Shown here in pieces: positions 38,001 to 47,223 of a DNA stretch of 64,000 nt. How positions within the stretch are numbered: position 1 is the stretch's first letter; the number at the start of each line of letters is the position of its first letter. The DNA lies in the NCBI RefSeq assembly GCF_900104155.1, contig NZ_FMYB01000007.1, forward strand, positions 81,726-145,725. The letters run 5' to 3'. Both the position numbers and the translations under genes were made by a program. The notes beneath the pieces are model-generated. The model was not told where the DNA came from. It made no database searches and worked only from the letters and a program-made list of their open reading frames with translations. Source of the DNA: Butyrivibrio sp. INlla16 (lineage in GTDB: Bacteria > Bacillota > Clostridia > Lachnospirales > Lachnospiraceae).

Positions 38001-40275
38001 ATCCAAGTGAACTTGACATCTCACCTGCACCGTTTACGGTAAATGCTCCGTCAACCTCACTCATCCATAGATTCTCTCCGCTTTCTTCGGCGAGAGTTCT
38101 GAGTCCTTTGCGATTACTTCCGCTATATGTATGTGTATCAATTCTTGTAACAACATTCTTTGCCTCATCAGAGAGTGCCTTATAAGAAGAAATAGCTGTA
38201 TCGATGCTTGTCTCATCTGATGCTGAAAGGACAATATCAGTAATTCCTTTCTTTTTAAGCTCATTAGCAAAAGCTGTGATAATGCGTGACTGTGACTCGC
38301 CAAGGTCAAAGTGACAGCCTTCCTGCTTATCACTGTTCTTCCCCCAGTAATTTGTGTAGGGCTCGTTCATGGGAGTTGCACTCTGGAAAATGATTCCCTC
38401 ATCTTTCCAATGCTCAACTACGTCTGCCATATATGCAGCAAATGCATTAACACTATCGCTTCGAAGGTTATCCTTATTTGAGTCCTCATTACCTGAAGAG
38501 CATCCGCTAACCGTCATGAAATACGGAGGTGAATTCGAAAATGCTTCCGCAATAAATTCATCTGCACCCACCTTAGCAATTGCCGCTTTTAACACATTTA
38601 TCTGATTTTTATCTGCATCCCAGTCATAATTCCAGGCAAAGCCGCATTCCTCGTCATATCTGGTAAAAGCTGCAGGATCCTCAACATCTTCAATTCTTGT
38701 TACATCCTTGCAGTATCCGGGAACAACGGAATCTGATCTCACGATATGATTTGCATGAGCAAAAGGTGTATCAGGATTTGATGACTCATCTATCTTTTCC
38801 TCATACTTATCAGCTCCTTCGGGAACTACACCCTCATCTCCGCTTTTAACAATAAGAAGCTTAACAAAATCAAGTGTCCAGTCATTGTTTATTCCACCGA
38901 TTGTAAGCTTGTTAGAGCCTTCTGTCAGCTTTACATTTTTCATTGTTACTCTGTAAAGCTTTTGATCTCCGCCTGTTGCAATTACATCTTTATTAATCTC
39001 GTCCTTGGATACGCTGTAGTACTCAGTAACTACGCCATCCTGCTGTGAATTAAGGGCGGAAATAGTCTCCACTTCCTCCTGCACATCTATGTTTTCCGAA
39101 AGTGAATCGGTTTCAGCTTCAGGAATTACATCAGTATCTTCAGCACTTCCGTTATCCCCTGCCGTTTCAACTTCAGCGCCCTCAGAATCCTGTACTGTAT
39201 CATTTTCTGTTACAGTTGTTTCTTCTACCTGTGCCTTTTCTTCATTTGCCTCAGGAGCTAGCTCTGAAGCTTTATCATTGCCGGGAGCAGTAGTCTCCTC
39301 TAAGGAGGTATTCTCTACTTCTTCGGTAGCAGTTTCATTATTACCTGTATTTTCCTCAGCACTATTTTCCGGGGTAACTGAACCTGTTTCAGTACCTGTT
39401 TCTTCGGTAGTGTTTGTTATTTCTTCAGCGTTTTCTTTTGAAGGAGAAACTGCTTCTTCGCCAGTCTCCTCAGATATAACTACTGTAGAAACTTCAGCTG
39501 TTTCAGCCTCCGCATCGTTATTCTCAGCGGGCACTTCAACCGTCTCGGTGCTTACTGACGCTCTGTCAACTCTGAGCCCTACGCCCCTTCCATTATCACC
39601 ACTAAGAGTAAACAGCATCTTAACGGTATATTCACCGGTATCAGCAGCATTAAAATTAAATACAAGATTTCCACCCTGCCCCGGCTGCGCATCAAGCTCA
39701 TTAATCCAGCCTATTCCATTGAATTTGCCAACCTTATCTCCTTTTGCAAATCCAAAATCAGCATCGGAAATCAAATACTTAGAGTTTGCGAATTTACCGT
39801 TCTCTTCGCATTTCATGTTGGATCCTGTATAGGGAATCTCTGCTCTGTCTGCGGTCAGAATCTTAGCTTTTTTATTTCTCGGCACTTCCACCTTCTGTCC
39901 AAGGTCCTTGGGATCATAGGTATTGTCACCACCGCCCACGTTATAGCGGCCAATGTTAAGTCCAAGTCCCTCATTCTCATCAAAGAAATATGTGGCAGCC
40001 TGCTGTGTTAGTTCATCGCTGTAACCGATACGATTCGCCCACCAGCAAAGCGAAGTTCCAAATCCCTGGAACTCACCCAGTCCGTCACCATCAGTATCAT
40101 TGAAGGTTGATACATCCTTCGTGTCGATTCTGATGGTTTTGTCCACAGAACCCCCGGCTGCTTTTGCCGTAAGACTAGCATCCATTCCCGGCAAAGAACC
40201 GAACAGCGTCGCTACCGAAACCGATGCCGATAACAGGGCACTGGCTCCCCTCTTGTAGAAACTCCTTCTCTTCAT
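32065..40275 (-). CDS. Giant secreted GH30/GH43/GH43 galactan-arabinan hydrolase with LamG and cell-wall repeats
   Basis: A 2736-residue surface enzyme. Order: signal peptide (~1-40); GH30, subfamily-5-like (GFGTSLCWWANRIGY near 70, acid/base in PMNEPY ~636, nucleophile in SEVDG ~739), to ~965; LamG-like 1 (~968-1190) and 2 (~1220-1420); an Ig-like region; GH43 (~1539-1855, ADPYVIYNEDD, DMTMFT, NEGPAVL); an atrophied bacterial Ig domain (~1865-1970); a second GH43-like domain (~1973-2295, LRDPFIIRSPEGDKFY); LamG-like 3 (~2310-2510); a Glu/Pro/Ser linker; and choline-binding-type wall repeats (~2623-2736, KYFFDKKGLANKGFHKVDG). A CBM is inserted in GH30 at ~146-485, itself split by ~165 acidic residues. 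Type II arabinogalactan is the likely substrate. Ribosome-binding site GGGAGG. Confidence 0.88.
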   Translation of the reverse strand: MKRRSFYKRGASALLSASVSVATLFGSLPGMDASLTAKAAGGSVDKTIRIDTKDVSTFNDTDGDGLGEFQGFGTSLCWWANRIGYSDELTQQAATYFFDENEGLGLNIGRYNVGGGDNTYDPKDLGQKVEVPRNKKAKILTADRAEIPYTGSNMKCEENGKFANSKYLISDADFGFAKGDKVGKFNGIGWINELDAQPGQGGNLVFNFNAADTGEYTVKMLFTLSGDNGRGVGLRVDRASVSTETVEVPAENNDAEAETAEVSTVVISEETGEEAVSPSKENAEEITNTTEETGTETGSVTPENSAEENTGNNETATEEVENTSLEETTAPGNDKASELAPEANEEKAQVEETTVTENDTVQDSEGAEVETAGDNGSAEDTDVIPEAETDSLSENIDVQEEVETISALNSQQDGVVTEYYSVSKDEINKDVIATGGDQKLYRVTMKNVKLTEGSNKLTIGGINNDWTLDFVKLLIVKSGDEGVVPEGADKYEEKIDESSNPDTPFAHANHIVRSDSVVPGYCKDVTRIEDVEDPAAFTRYDEECGFAWNYDWDADKNQINVLKAAIAKVGADEFIAEAFSNSPPYFMTVSGCSSGNEDSNKDNLRSDSVNAFAAYMADVVEHWKDEGIIFQSATPMNEPYTNYWGKNSDKQEGCHFDLGESQSRIITAFANELKKKGITDIVLSASDETSIDTAISSYKALSDEAKNVVTRIDTHTYSGSNRKGLRTLAEESGENLWMSEVDGAFTVNGAGEMSSSLGFSERLITDLNGLMPSAWIIWDIIDTHISDKEDIAANETASKYDEAYNKYDNSESLEEWLENNDESAGKSLWGVAIADHSNQKVVLTKKYYSFGQYSRYIRPGYTLMDSGKNTVAAYDSKGHKLVIVATNDKASDKKWKFDLSEFRSIGENVTAIRTSGSLANGENWADVSESDDISVDKSGKFFTATAKGNSITTYIIDGVSVRNGNINPESDMSAKKILDFSFDENISDAASNATLTYYEANTETEEFAVSTGDKLIGEGALKLDGTKQQWINVKGADGKNVLAGNDTITVNFFSKTRNNTGTHWVFYAAPNADAPQYPNEKYFAVMDTKDNNLVDVERYFNNGGRPATTNTPNIDNEWKMVTVVADSDNTFLYINGELKNTTDSKVALSNLFTENGILQIGKANWGSGEYNDILIDELSVYDGALTGDKVADLYDYYLEKMPAEPEDEEDPGVTEEGDSNLVLHFTFDSEEKGFSGRGAKATSNGGYELVRDAAVGKKAIKLGNNQWLDVKSSDGKKNVLAGLDSVTINYFSDVTTSGTSWAFYAAPNSDTQVSKKEKYLGIADPLNNGKIRVERFYLENQGRPATNETPKVNDWKMVTVVADKNDTLLYIDGELKSKVASDADLEDIFGGNKGILQIGKANWGGGEYSDMIMDDLAVFDRALTSEEIEDLYENRDVEKVAYKERAEVQEEKDLGIRVTSVEPRYSEKVSVELGKDYSLLQNTGATLTFNNNEVKDDAVITWYDEDGNRVLNTKDFKAGTYKLTGKLSYYGNPVVDEKADPYVIYNEDDGYYYMTSSWPAYYNAVNGYDRVALRRSKTLAGLSEAEDVTVWKAHESGELSHHIWAPELHKIGSDWYVYFSGCCDNDYWSIRPYVLHCTDSADLLNPAKWEEKGRFVNKDGGFEGAFDTFSLDMTMFTAGEKSYVIWAYKTDVSKLAMAELNTDEPWKLASDPIIISTPEYPWEMNGAQKINEGPAVLKRDGKIYVAFSGSTTGPEYCVGLLTADEDSDLMNPDSWTKNRKAVLKTTDLEGQYGPGHNSFTFDNNTGDIVIVYHARDEECYNKKCAWAGIDPLYDPCRNANMAILRFNAEGKPVFTSTEDVEMQDLADDQKTFNMTVVVGSSMEQLKEDAANVTIPNTSDVRGNITLPETGKNGSEITWKSSAPEIVTTEDSGNIKKGVVNRTDKDEKVTLTATFTLGDESFNKTFELTVKAKAGENKLTHYLFAYFTGEGTADGEQIYFAGSDDGLNWSAMNDGYPVVTSTMGEKGLRDPFIIRSPEGDKFYMIATDLNINKNGDWGRAQNEGSKCIMIWESTDLVNWGEQRMVEVAADNAGCTWAPEAFYDDETGEYIVFWASMIDGFHKIWYATTRDFYTFSEPEVWIHVKDKNGVDKSIIDTSVIAVEENGQKVYYRLSKSESGDAAIEEGDPEKGKYEILERATSLTGEWIRVKSPYLNNELGVEGGTIFKFNDQNKWCMLLDDYGHGGYYPSVTDDIGSGEFTKLTEAEYSFPSTMRHGTVIGITDAEYRAAVEKWGIDTVEEEDTFDTTLSDAAIAHFTFDDEEKGFAGKGAVATVNNGYDVVEHGDGKAVKLNKADKQYLTLTKEDGSSLLSGLKSFSVNYWSNSEVKKETQWLFYAAETADEPKNNYEKYIGVIDPLSNDSKLHVERYKNRGVRSEANIADISAFNNEWKMVTIVFYKKYTELYVNGELVSTVAATARADQILGKNAVTQIGKANWGGGEYTTAMVDDFSLFNRPVSAEEVKALYEGTANLEGSNENENPSGEEDPSGEEKPSEEKPSEEKPSEGTPADRPETKTESEPETKPATKPETSESGQTTQTETTTPKVEGTEDTAIADNSSEETIPSVSGKIKKIKKGKNKGKYQLVLKEGGVAKGLVTFKGKKYFFDKKGLANKGFHKVDGKKYYTDAKGKVYTGFKKIGGAKYYFDKDGVMQTGKVKIGKKTYHFAKNGKLQKITKEKK

Positions 40276-40367
40276 TTTTATCCTCCCTTTTACTTCCGGA
40301 CATTTGCCTGTGTCCGGCTATATTTTGCAGCTCCCTACAACTGCTTTGGTTCATAGTAAAGTGTATA

Positions 40368-40380
40368 GGTAAAATTTTAT
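40368..40380. promoter_or_regulatory. GGTAAAATTT motif upstream of the giant enzyme, candidate LacI-family operator
   Basis: GGTAAAATTTTAT resembles an AT-rich LacI-type palindrome. A similar site, GGTAAAATTTAGTAA on the minus strand, occurs before the lacI-family gene. The 250-base gap around it otherwise holds A/T-rich promoter sequence. Confidence 0.3.
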
Positions 40381-40474
40381 TTCATTTTTTACTTGTGAAC
40401 AATGCGTGATTTTTACTGAATTTTTACTTTAAATTTTATCTATAATTCCAATAACGTTTAAGTGCGCAAAAAAA

Positions 40475-40508
40475 CAGCATGTCAAGCAAAAAAATTGCCC
40501 ACATGCCG
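40475..40508 (-). terminator. Terminator after the LacI-family gene
   Basis: Minus-strand stem CGGCATGT/ACATGCTG with a 17-base loop, followed by seven T residues. It ends the regulator transcript before the giant enzyme gene. Confidence 0.85.
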
Positions 40509-40528
40509 TTATTGTTATTACAAAAATA

Positions 40529-41632
<1,104 letters not shown>

Positions 41633-41647
41633 TTACTAAATTTTACC
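41633..41647. promoter_or_regulatory. Candidate autoregulatory operator of the LacI-family gene
   Basis: TTACTAAATTTTACC lies 34 bases before the start codon and shares GGTAAAATTT with the site upstream of the giant enzyme. Confidence 0.3.
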
Positions 41648-41719
41648 ATTTTTACTATCTCGCGTCACGCAAAAATATGTATTTTGGTTTTATGCATATT
41701 TTACAATATTATACATGCA

Positions 41720-41753
41720 AAAAGGCCCTTCTCCTTTTTGGGAGAAAGGCCTT
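41720..41753 (-). terminator. Terminator after the xylanase-arabinofuranosidase gene
   Basis: Minus-strand stem AAGGCCTTTCTCC/GGAGAAGGGCCTT around a short A-rich loop, then TTTTTGC. It lies 46 bases past the stop. Confidence 0.9.
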
Positions 41754-41798
41754 CTCTTGATATATTTCCTTTAGGGAGGGAAACATATATCCGTTTTC

Positions 41799-44700
41799 TT
41801 AGTTCTGTATGCTGTAGCGGATGGAATCACCAATCTGACCATCACCAAGAATACCGAACTCTGTGCTCTGTCCGCTTGAAAGATATGCATTCCAGCCAAC
41901 AGGTGTGATTACATAATAATCACCATCTTCATCGATATTAACATTCCATGCATTACCGATATTGATATCATTCTTGTTGAGCTTAAGTGTCCAAGAATTA
42001 ACATCGCTGGATGAATTATTGGTAACCTTAAAGCTTACCTGATATCCGCTTCCCCAGCTGTTGATTGAATACTGAAGGTCAAGACCATCTGCTGCAGGTG
42101 CCGGAGCAGGCTCTTCCTGTGTAGGTTCTTCCTGTGTGGGCTCCTCTACCGGTTCAGGATCGGGCTGTGCAGGTGTTGGCTGCGGCTCTACTGTCTGAGG
42201 ATCTTCATTTGGCTGTTCCTCTTCAGTACTGCCCTGCTGACTCTGTCCGTTTCCGCCAACCTTCTCAAACTGCCAAAGCTGGTTTGTTCCGCCGTTATAA
42301 GACCACTGACATACATTTGTTCCGTCATCTGTCTTTTTCTTGTAAACATCAAGAACCTTTGTCTCATCAGAGCTCTTTGTGGCAATTGTATAATAGCCAT
42401 CATTGTCTGTCTGCTTTACAACAAACTTCTGAGCATTTCCGCCGTAGCCCTGATAAATACCAACGTTTGTTCCATCCTCGTTCTCGCCGTTAGCAACATC
42501 GAGCATAACACTGCCAAGTGCGCTTGTGAGGTTGATGTATCCGTCATTTGTATTGGTTACATACCACTTCTGACCGTCCACACCGGTGCCGTTGCTTATG
42601 CATACATTTACCCATCCGTCAGCTGAATTACCCTCAACTGTAAGATACTTCTGAGACAGATAGTTCTTTACATAATACCAGCCATCTTCGATGTAAGCAT
42701 CGTCATGAGTATCGCCCTGAGGCTCTTCTACCTGAGGTTCTTCCTGTGCAGGTTCTTCATTCTGAGTATCATCATTCTGAGGGTCATCATTCTGAGGATC
42801 ATCTGAAGGCTGAGGTGTCGGCAAAGGCTCAGGTATATAGCCTGATGTAGGTGTGCCGAAGGTCTCTGTATAAGCCTGGATTACCTTATCATAAGCGGGC
42901 TTCTTGGATGTAGGTGTGCTGAACAGAAGCGGCTTAGCATTATTAATCCATGTAACCTGGTCTGAGAGTCCCCACCATGTAATACTTGTGATCTTACCGC
43001 CATTCTTTTTAAGAGAGTTAATATTCTTATAAAGATTGTATACGTAGTTTGAAAGATCATTGTCACCGTTGTTAGTAATATCCATCTCAGTGATCTGTAC
43101 TTCAAATCCTGCATTAAGGAATGATTTAAGTGCTGAGATATAGAAATCTACAGACGGATAATTTGTGCCAAGGTGAGACTGCATACCTACACCTGAGCAC
43201 ATCTTCTGATCTGAATTGATGTAGTTTACAAGTGTTATGATCTTATCAACTTCCTGATATGTATTGTAATCATTGTAGAACAAGCTTACAGAATCAGTGA
43301 GGTTGAAGTAATCAAGTGTCTGATATGCATATGTGAATGCCTTCTTTACATAAGAAGCATTTGTTCTGTTGTTTCCGTAAACAGCTTCCCATCCGGAATT
43401 CTGTGCATGCATTACTTCGTTTGCAATATCCCATGCATAAACAACACTACCGTACTCACTAAGATATACATGGTTCATCACAGTCTTCACATACATCTCA
43501 AGACGAGCATCCATTGTGGACTGATTCACAAAGCCGGCATTTCCTGAGAAGTTGCTTCTGAAGAACCATGAAGGAGTCTGTGAATGCCATACAAGAGTAT
43601 GTGCTCTCATTCTAAGACCGTTCTGGTAACAAATCTTCATAACTTCATCAACTGTACTGAAGTTAATCTGCGGTACATAAGATTCTCTGTAATTATCAGG
43701 AATGTAATAACCGAGATTCTTAGCGTCAGCAACAGAGATAAGTCGTGCAGATCCGCCAAGAAGCGCATCAGGCTTCATCTCGTTTTCAAGAGTTATGCTG
43801 TTGTAATTCTTCTTAATAAGCTCGAGTGTATTAGCATCTCTAAGCTGATAGAGATTGATGCAGGTTCCTGAATAACCGAAGGTCTGACCGTAGGTGTTAA
43901 GAAGAGTCAGATCTGAAGGATTCAGAGCCTGTCCCTGATTGCCGCCCTGGTTTCCACCTTGGCTGCCACCCTGGTTACCGCCCTGAGACTGACCTGAACC
44001 GGTATCCCATGTAAGGTAATCAAGATAAGCATCCCATGTGCCATCATCTGATGTAATTGTAAGTTCTACAGTAGTAGCTCCTGTAGCATGAGTTACATTC
44101 TCAATAGTGTACTCTGCAGGATACTCATCACCATAGTAGAAGGTTCCCTTGGTCTCTCCGCCGATCTTAAGAACAACCTTAGCCATGTTGCTGTTGTTTG
44201 AACAGCCGCGAAGTGTAAAGTTATGTGTATCATATGCAAAATACTGATCAAAGCTTACGGTATCGTTGTTGCCATAAAGTGCAACACCGCTGAACGGACT
44301 GCTGATAGTGCCTGTATACTGACCGCTCTTAGTCATGTTCTCGCACTCATACTTATTATTGTTTGTCTGAGCAGTCTCATTACCGCCCTGGTTAACGGGC
44401 TCTTCTGCACCCTGATTACCGCCCTGGTTTCCACCTGCGGTCTCGCCTGTGCCTGCAGCTCTCCAGTAATCGAATTCAAAGCTTCCGTTGAATACGAAGC
44501 AGATGTTCTTTACACCTGATACATTCTTCATTGTACCTGTGAATTCTGTATTTTTGTTGTTTGTATTGGAAAGGTTAATTGTTCCAAGAAGATTGCCGCT
44601 GGGGCTGTTCTCTCTAACCTGGATTGTACCGTTTCCTCTGCTGTTAACGCTAACTGTGATGGAGCTAAGTCCCTTAGAGAAATTAACTCCCTTTATCTTT

Positions 44701-45905
44701 GTGTAATCGCCGTTAGAGATATTATCAACCCATGCAGCGCCCTCTCCGTTTCCGGAAACGCCAACACCACACTGAGTAAAGATTGTCTCAGCCTGTACTG
44801 CTGAATAAGGATCAACATATGAAGTCTGAGATACACCGCTCATTGTAGGTGTAAGTGAGCTTATCTTACCATTTTTAACACTGAGCTTATCAATCTGTGT
44901 TGTTCTGTAGCCAAGGCTCTTTCCGATAACCTTAGACTCAACAGATCTTGTGTGATAAGCAAGATAATACTGACCGCCAAACTCAAAAATCTGGTGGTGA
45001 TTATTACCTGTAGAACCATTGAAGAATACGCCGGGATTCTTCATTACTTCGCCCTGATAGGTAAAAGGTCCCATAGGGCTGTTACTTGTCATATACTCAA
45101 TAGCTGCATTGTTGAAGCCGCCTGAGCAGTTCCAGTTTGAGCAGTATGAGTAGTAATATGTATTTCCGATCTTATTAATTCCTGAATCCTCAAAGAGGTA
45201 AGGCGCATCAATTGTTGCAGCTGAGCCTGAAACGCTGGTCATGTCTGCACCAAGCTTGATTACCCTTGCTGTCTTGGGATGTGCATACTGATTGTTCGGT
45301 ATGCCGCCACCAAAATAAAGGTAACCTGTTCCGTCGGAATCAACTAAAACAGCAGGATCAAACATCCATGTAACGCCGCTGCAGCCGGGTGTAGCACCTG
45401 TAATAAGTGCCTTTCCGATAGGATCCTTCCAGGGTCCTGTCGGGCTGTCAGCAGTCAATACGCCGATGCCGCTTCCATTATTTGCAAAATAAAGGAAGAA
45501 TTTGTCTTTACCGTTAATTTTCTTACATGCAATACAAGGAGCCCATGAGTTTTTAGCCCACTTTGCTGCTCCGCTTGAACCGGCAATCTTGAAACTGCCG
45601 TGATCTGTCCAGTTAACCAGATCCTTTGATGAATAACAATTTAAAGTATCAATCTTAGCATAGGTATTCTCGTTGTTGCCAGCGAGTTCCTGTGAGTCAT
45701 TGGTTGCATAGATGAAAACTTCATCATTGTAAACCAACACTCCGGGATCTGCGCCGTAGTTCTGAGTAACTACAGGGTTATTCTCATTATCCCCTTTAAC
45801 ATAAGTTACTCCCACTACTTCGGCAGCTAACGAATTTGTTGCATTTCCTATGATAAGCCCCCCAACCATCATAAGAGACAATAAAAACGTTAAGTGCTTT
45901 TTCAT
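41799..45905 (-). CDS. Secreted arabinofuranosidase-xylanase: GH43-CBM6-CBM36-GH10-CBM13-CBM2
   Basis: A 1368-residue bifunctional arabinoxylan enzyme. Signal peptide (~1-27); GH43 (~35-335; GADPGVLVYND base, FDPAVLVD, YLFEDSGINK acid); a CBM6-like beta-sandwich (~372-492); a CBM36-like module (~517-640; ECENMTKSGQYTGTISSPF), a Ca2+-dependent xylan binder in known cases; Gly/Asn/Gln spacer; GH10 endo-xylanase (~660-1013; acid/base in DIANEV ~829, nucleophile in QITEMDI ~940); Pro/Asp/Gln spacer; ricin-B CBM13 (~1072-1225); CBM2 (~1274-1368). The combination would strip arabinose and cut the xylan backbone together. No wall anchor is visible, so it is probably released. Ribosome-binding site AAAGGGG. 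Confidence 0.93.
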   Translation of the reverse strand: MKKHLTFLLSLMMVGGLIIGNATNSLAAEVVGVTYVKGDNENNPVVTQNYGADPGVLVYNDEVFIYATNDSQELAGNNENTYAKIDTLNCYSSKDLVNWTDHGSFKIAGSSGAAKWAKNSWAPCIACKKINGKDKFFLYFANNGSGIGVLTADSPTGPWKDPIGKALITGATPGCSGVTWMFDPAVLVDSDGTGYLYFGGGIPNNQYAHPKTARVIKLGADMTSVSGSAATIDAPYLFEDSGINKIGNTYYYSYCSNWNCSGGFNNAAIEYMTSNSPMGPFTYQGEVMKNPGVFFNGSTGNNHHQIFEFGGQYYLAYHTRSVESKVIGKSLGYRTTQIDKLSVKNGKISSLTPTMSGVSQTSYVDPYSAVQAETIFTQCGVGVSGNGEGAAWVDNISNGDYTKIKGVNFSKGLSSITVSVNSRGNGTIQVRENSPSGNLLGTINLSNTNNKNTEFTGTMKNVSGVKNICFVFNGSFEFDYWRAAGTGETAGGNQGGNQGAEEPVNQGGNETAQTNNNKYECENMTKSGQYTGTISSPFSGVALYGNNDTVSFDQYFAYDTHNFTLRGCSNNSNMAKVVLKIGGETKGTFYYGDEYPAEYTIENVTHATGATTVELTITSDDGTWDAYLDYLTWDTGSGQSQGGNQGGSQGGNQGGNQGQALNPSDLTLLNTYGQTFGYSGTCINLYQLRDANTLELIKKNYNSITLENEMKPDALLGGSARLISVADAKNLGYYIPDNYRESYVPQINFSTVDEVMKICYQNGLRMRAHTLVWHSQTPSWFFRSNFSGNAGFVNQSTMDARLEMYVKTVMNHVYLSEYGSVVYAWDIANEVMHAQNSGWEAVYGNNRTNASYVKKAFTYAYQTLDYFNLTDSVSLFYNDYNTYQEVDKIITLVNYINSDQKMCSGVGMQSHLGTNYPSVDFYISALKSFLNAGFEVQITEMDITNNGDNDLSNYVYNLYKNINSLKKNGGKITSITWWGLSDQVTWINNAKPLLFSTPTSKKPAYDKVIQAYTETFGTPTSGYIPEPLPTPQPSDDPQNDDPQNDDTQNEEPAQEEPQVEEPQGDTHDDAYIEDGWYYVKNYLSQKYLTVEGNSADGWVNVCISNGTGVDGQKWYVTNTNDGYINLTSALGSVMLDVANGENEDGTNVGIYQGYGGNAQKFVVKQTDNDGYYTIATKSSDETKVLDVYKKKTDDGTNVCQWSYNGGTNQLWQFEKVGGNGQSQQGSTEEEQPNEDPQTVEPQPTPAQPDPEPVEEPTQEEPTQEEPAPAPAADGLDLQYSINSWGSGYQVSFKVTNNSSSDVNSWTLKLNKNDINIGNAWNVNIDEDGDYYVITPVGWNAYLSSGQSTEFGILGDGQIGDSIRYSIQN

Positions 45906-45953
45906 TGCTTCCCCTTTCTTATGTGTTTTTTATGCTCGAGCAAAATCATTTTA

Positions 45954-45988
45954 GCAATAATTGATAGTAGTCACTTATCAATTATTGC
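45954..45988. promoter_or_regulatory. Perfect 13-bp inverted repeat upstream of the xylanase gene
   Basis: GCAATAATTGATA and TATCAATTATTGC flank a nine-base centre, about 50 bases before the start codon. There is no T-run, so operator or mRNA leader hairpin are both possible. The rest of the 286-base gap is A/T-rich, apart from the dha terminator at 46107. Confidence 0.55.
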
Positions 45989-46106
45989 ACTTTGGTAAGC
46001 ACTTATTGCGAGAACGCAAGATTTTTTTGTACATTTTTAATAAATAATTCCTGTTTGTATTTTTATTATGTAGTCAATAATCACAATCTAAAAATATGCA
46101 CAAAAA

Positions 46107-46134
46107 CAGCTCCGGGATATTATTCCCAGAGCTG
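46107..46134 (-). terminator. Terminator of the dha operon
   Basis: Minus-strand stem CAGCTC.GGGA/TCCCGGAGCTG followed by TTTTTGTG, 58 bases past the dhaK stop. Confidence 0.9.
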
Positions 46135-46191
46135 CCAGTTTCCTTTGTCTATTTCAGTTTTCAATATTTGCTATAAAGCAGATTTAACATT

Positions 46192-47187
46192 TTATACCTG
46201 AACAAACGCAGGTGTATCAGCCGGAGCATCAAGAAGCTTCTTGAGTTCATCATCAACCTTGAGAAGAGTGATCGAGAAGCCTTCCATATCAAGAGAAGTC
46301 ATGTAGTTTCCTACAAGAGTCTTGTGAATCTTGATTCCTTTTCCATCAAGCACTTCACTAACATGCTTGTTCGCAACAAAGAGCTCCATAAGTGGAGTTC
46401 CGCCCATTCCGTTAACCATAACAGCAACTTCATCACCCGAATTATAGATTCCTTCAGCAAAAATCTTATCAAGAAGCTTGTCTGCTATCTCATTAACAGT
46501 GCTTATCTTCTCACGGTTTACGCCGGGTTCACCGTGAATTCCGATTCCGATCTCAATCTCATCCTCTGCAAGATCAAAGCTGGGCTTCCCTGCTGCAGGA
46601 ACTGTGCAGGCATCAATAGCCATACCCATTGATCTTACATTCTCTATTACCTTCTCAGCTATGCGCTTAACCTCTGCAAGATCTCCGCCTGCCTCAGCAC
46701 ATGCGCCCGCAATCTTATGTACAAAAATTGTTCCTGCTATTCCGCGTCTTCCTGTTGTCCATGTACTGTTTTCAACAGCTACGTCATCTGCGGTAATAAC
46801 CTGATCAACTTCAATACCTTCGTCGCGAGCCATATCTGCAGCCATCTCGAAGTTCATAACGTCGCCGGTATAATTCTTTATTACAAGAAGAACACCCTTT
46901 CCGCCATCGGCTGCCTTGATAGCTTCAAATACCTGGTCAGGTGTGGGAGATGTGAAAACAGCACCGGCAATTGCCCCATCGAGCATTCCTTTTCCGACAT
47001 AACCGCCGTGTGCAGGCTCATGTCCGCTTCCTCCTCCGGACACAAGTGCAACCTTACCCTTGGATCCGCCTGCTCTTACTAGAACATCGAATCCGTCAAG
47101 ACGCTTAACATAGTTTGGGTATGCCGCAACCATACCTTCGAGCATCTCGTCAACAATATTGTCGACCCCATTAATAAGTTTTTTCAT
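46192..47187 (-). CDS. dhaK: Dihydroxyacetone kinase subunit DhaK
   Basis: DhaK binds dihydroxyacetone covalently through a histidine hemiaminal and presents it for phosphorylation. The 331-residue length is normal. Motifs: ALVSGGGSGHEPAHGGYVG, FTSPTPDQVFEAIKA and EIGIGIHGEPGVNRE with the substrate-binding histidine. It is the third gene after dhaL and dhaM. The phosphate comes from PEP through the PTS and DhaM, not ATP. No glycerol dehydrogenase is visible nearby. Confidence 0.96.
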   Translation of the reverse strand: MKKLINGVDNIVDEMLEGMVAAYPNYVKRLDGFDVLVRAGGSKGKVALVSGGGSGHEPAHGGYVGKGMLDGAIAGAVFTSPTPDQVFEAIKAADGGKGVLLVIKNYTGDVMNFEMAADMARDEGIEVDQVITADDVAVENSTWTTGRRGIAGTIFVHKIAGACAEAGGDLAEVKRIAEKVIENVRSMGMAIDACTVPAAGKPSFDLAEDEIEIGIGIHGEPGVNREKISTVNEIADKLLDKIFAEGIYNSGDEVAVMVNGMGGTPLMELFVANKHVSEVLDGKGIKIHKTLVGNYMTSLDMEGFSITLLKVDDELKKLLDAPADTPAFVQV

Positions 47188-47223
47188 TGCTACCCTCCTT
47201 TTTATTTTAAGGCCAATGCCTTA

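Noticed and set aside
39089..39832. Plus-strand 247-residue Ser/Val-rich open frame
   Set aside because: It is the antisense of the Glu/Thr-rich spacer of the giant enzyme; low complexity keeps several frames open. No ribosome-binding site or recognisable domain.
43920..43990. Short GGNQGG-coding repeats considered as a DNA repeat element
   Set aside because: They encode a Gly/Asn/Gln interdomain linker of the xylanase, which is normal for such enzymes.
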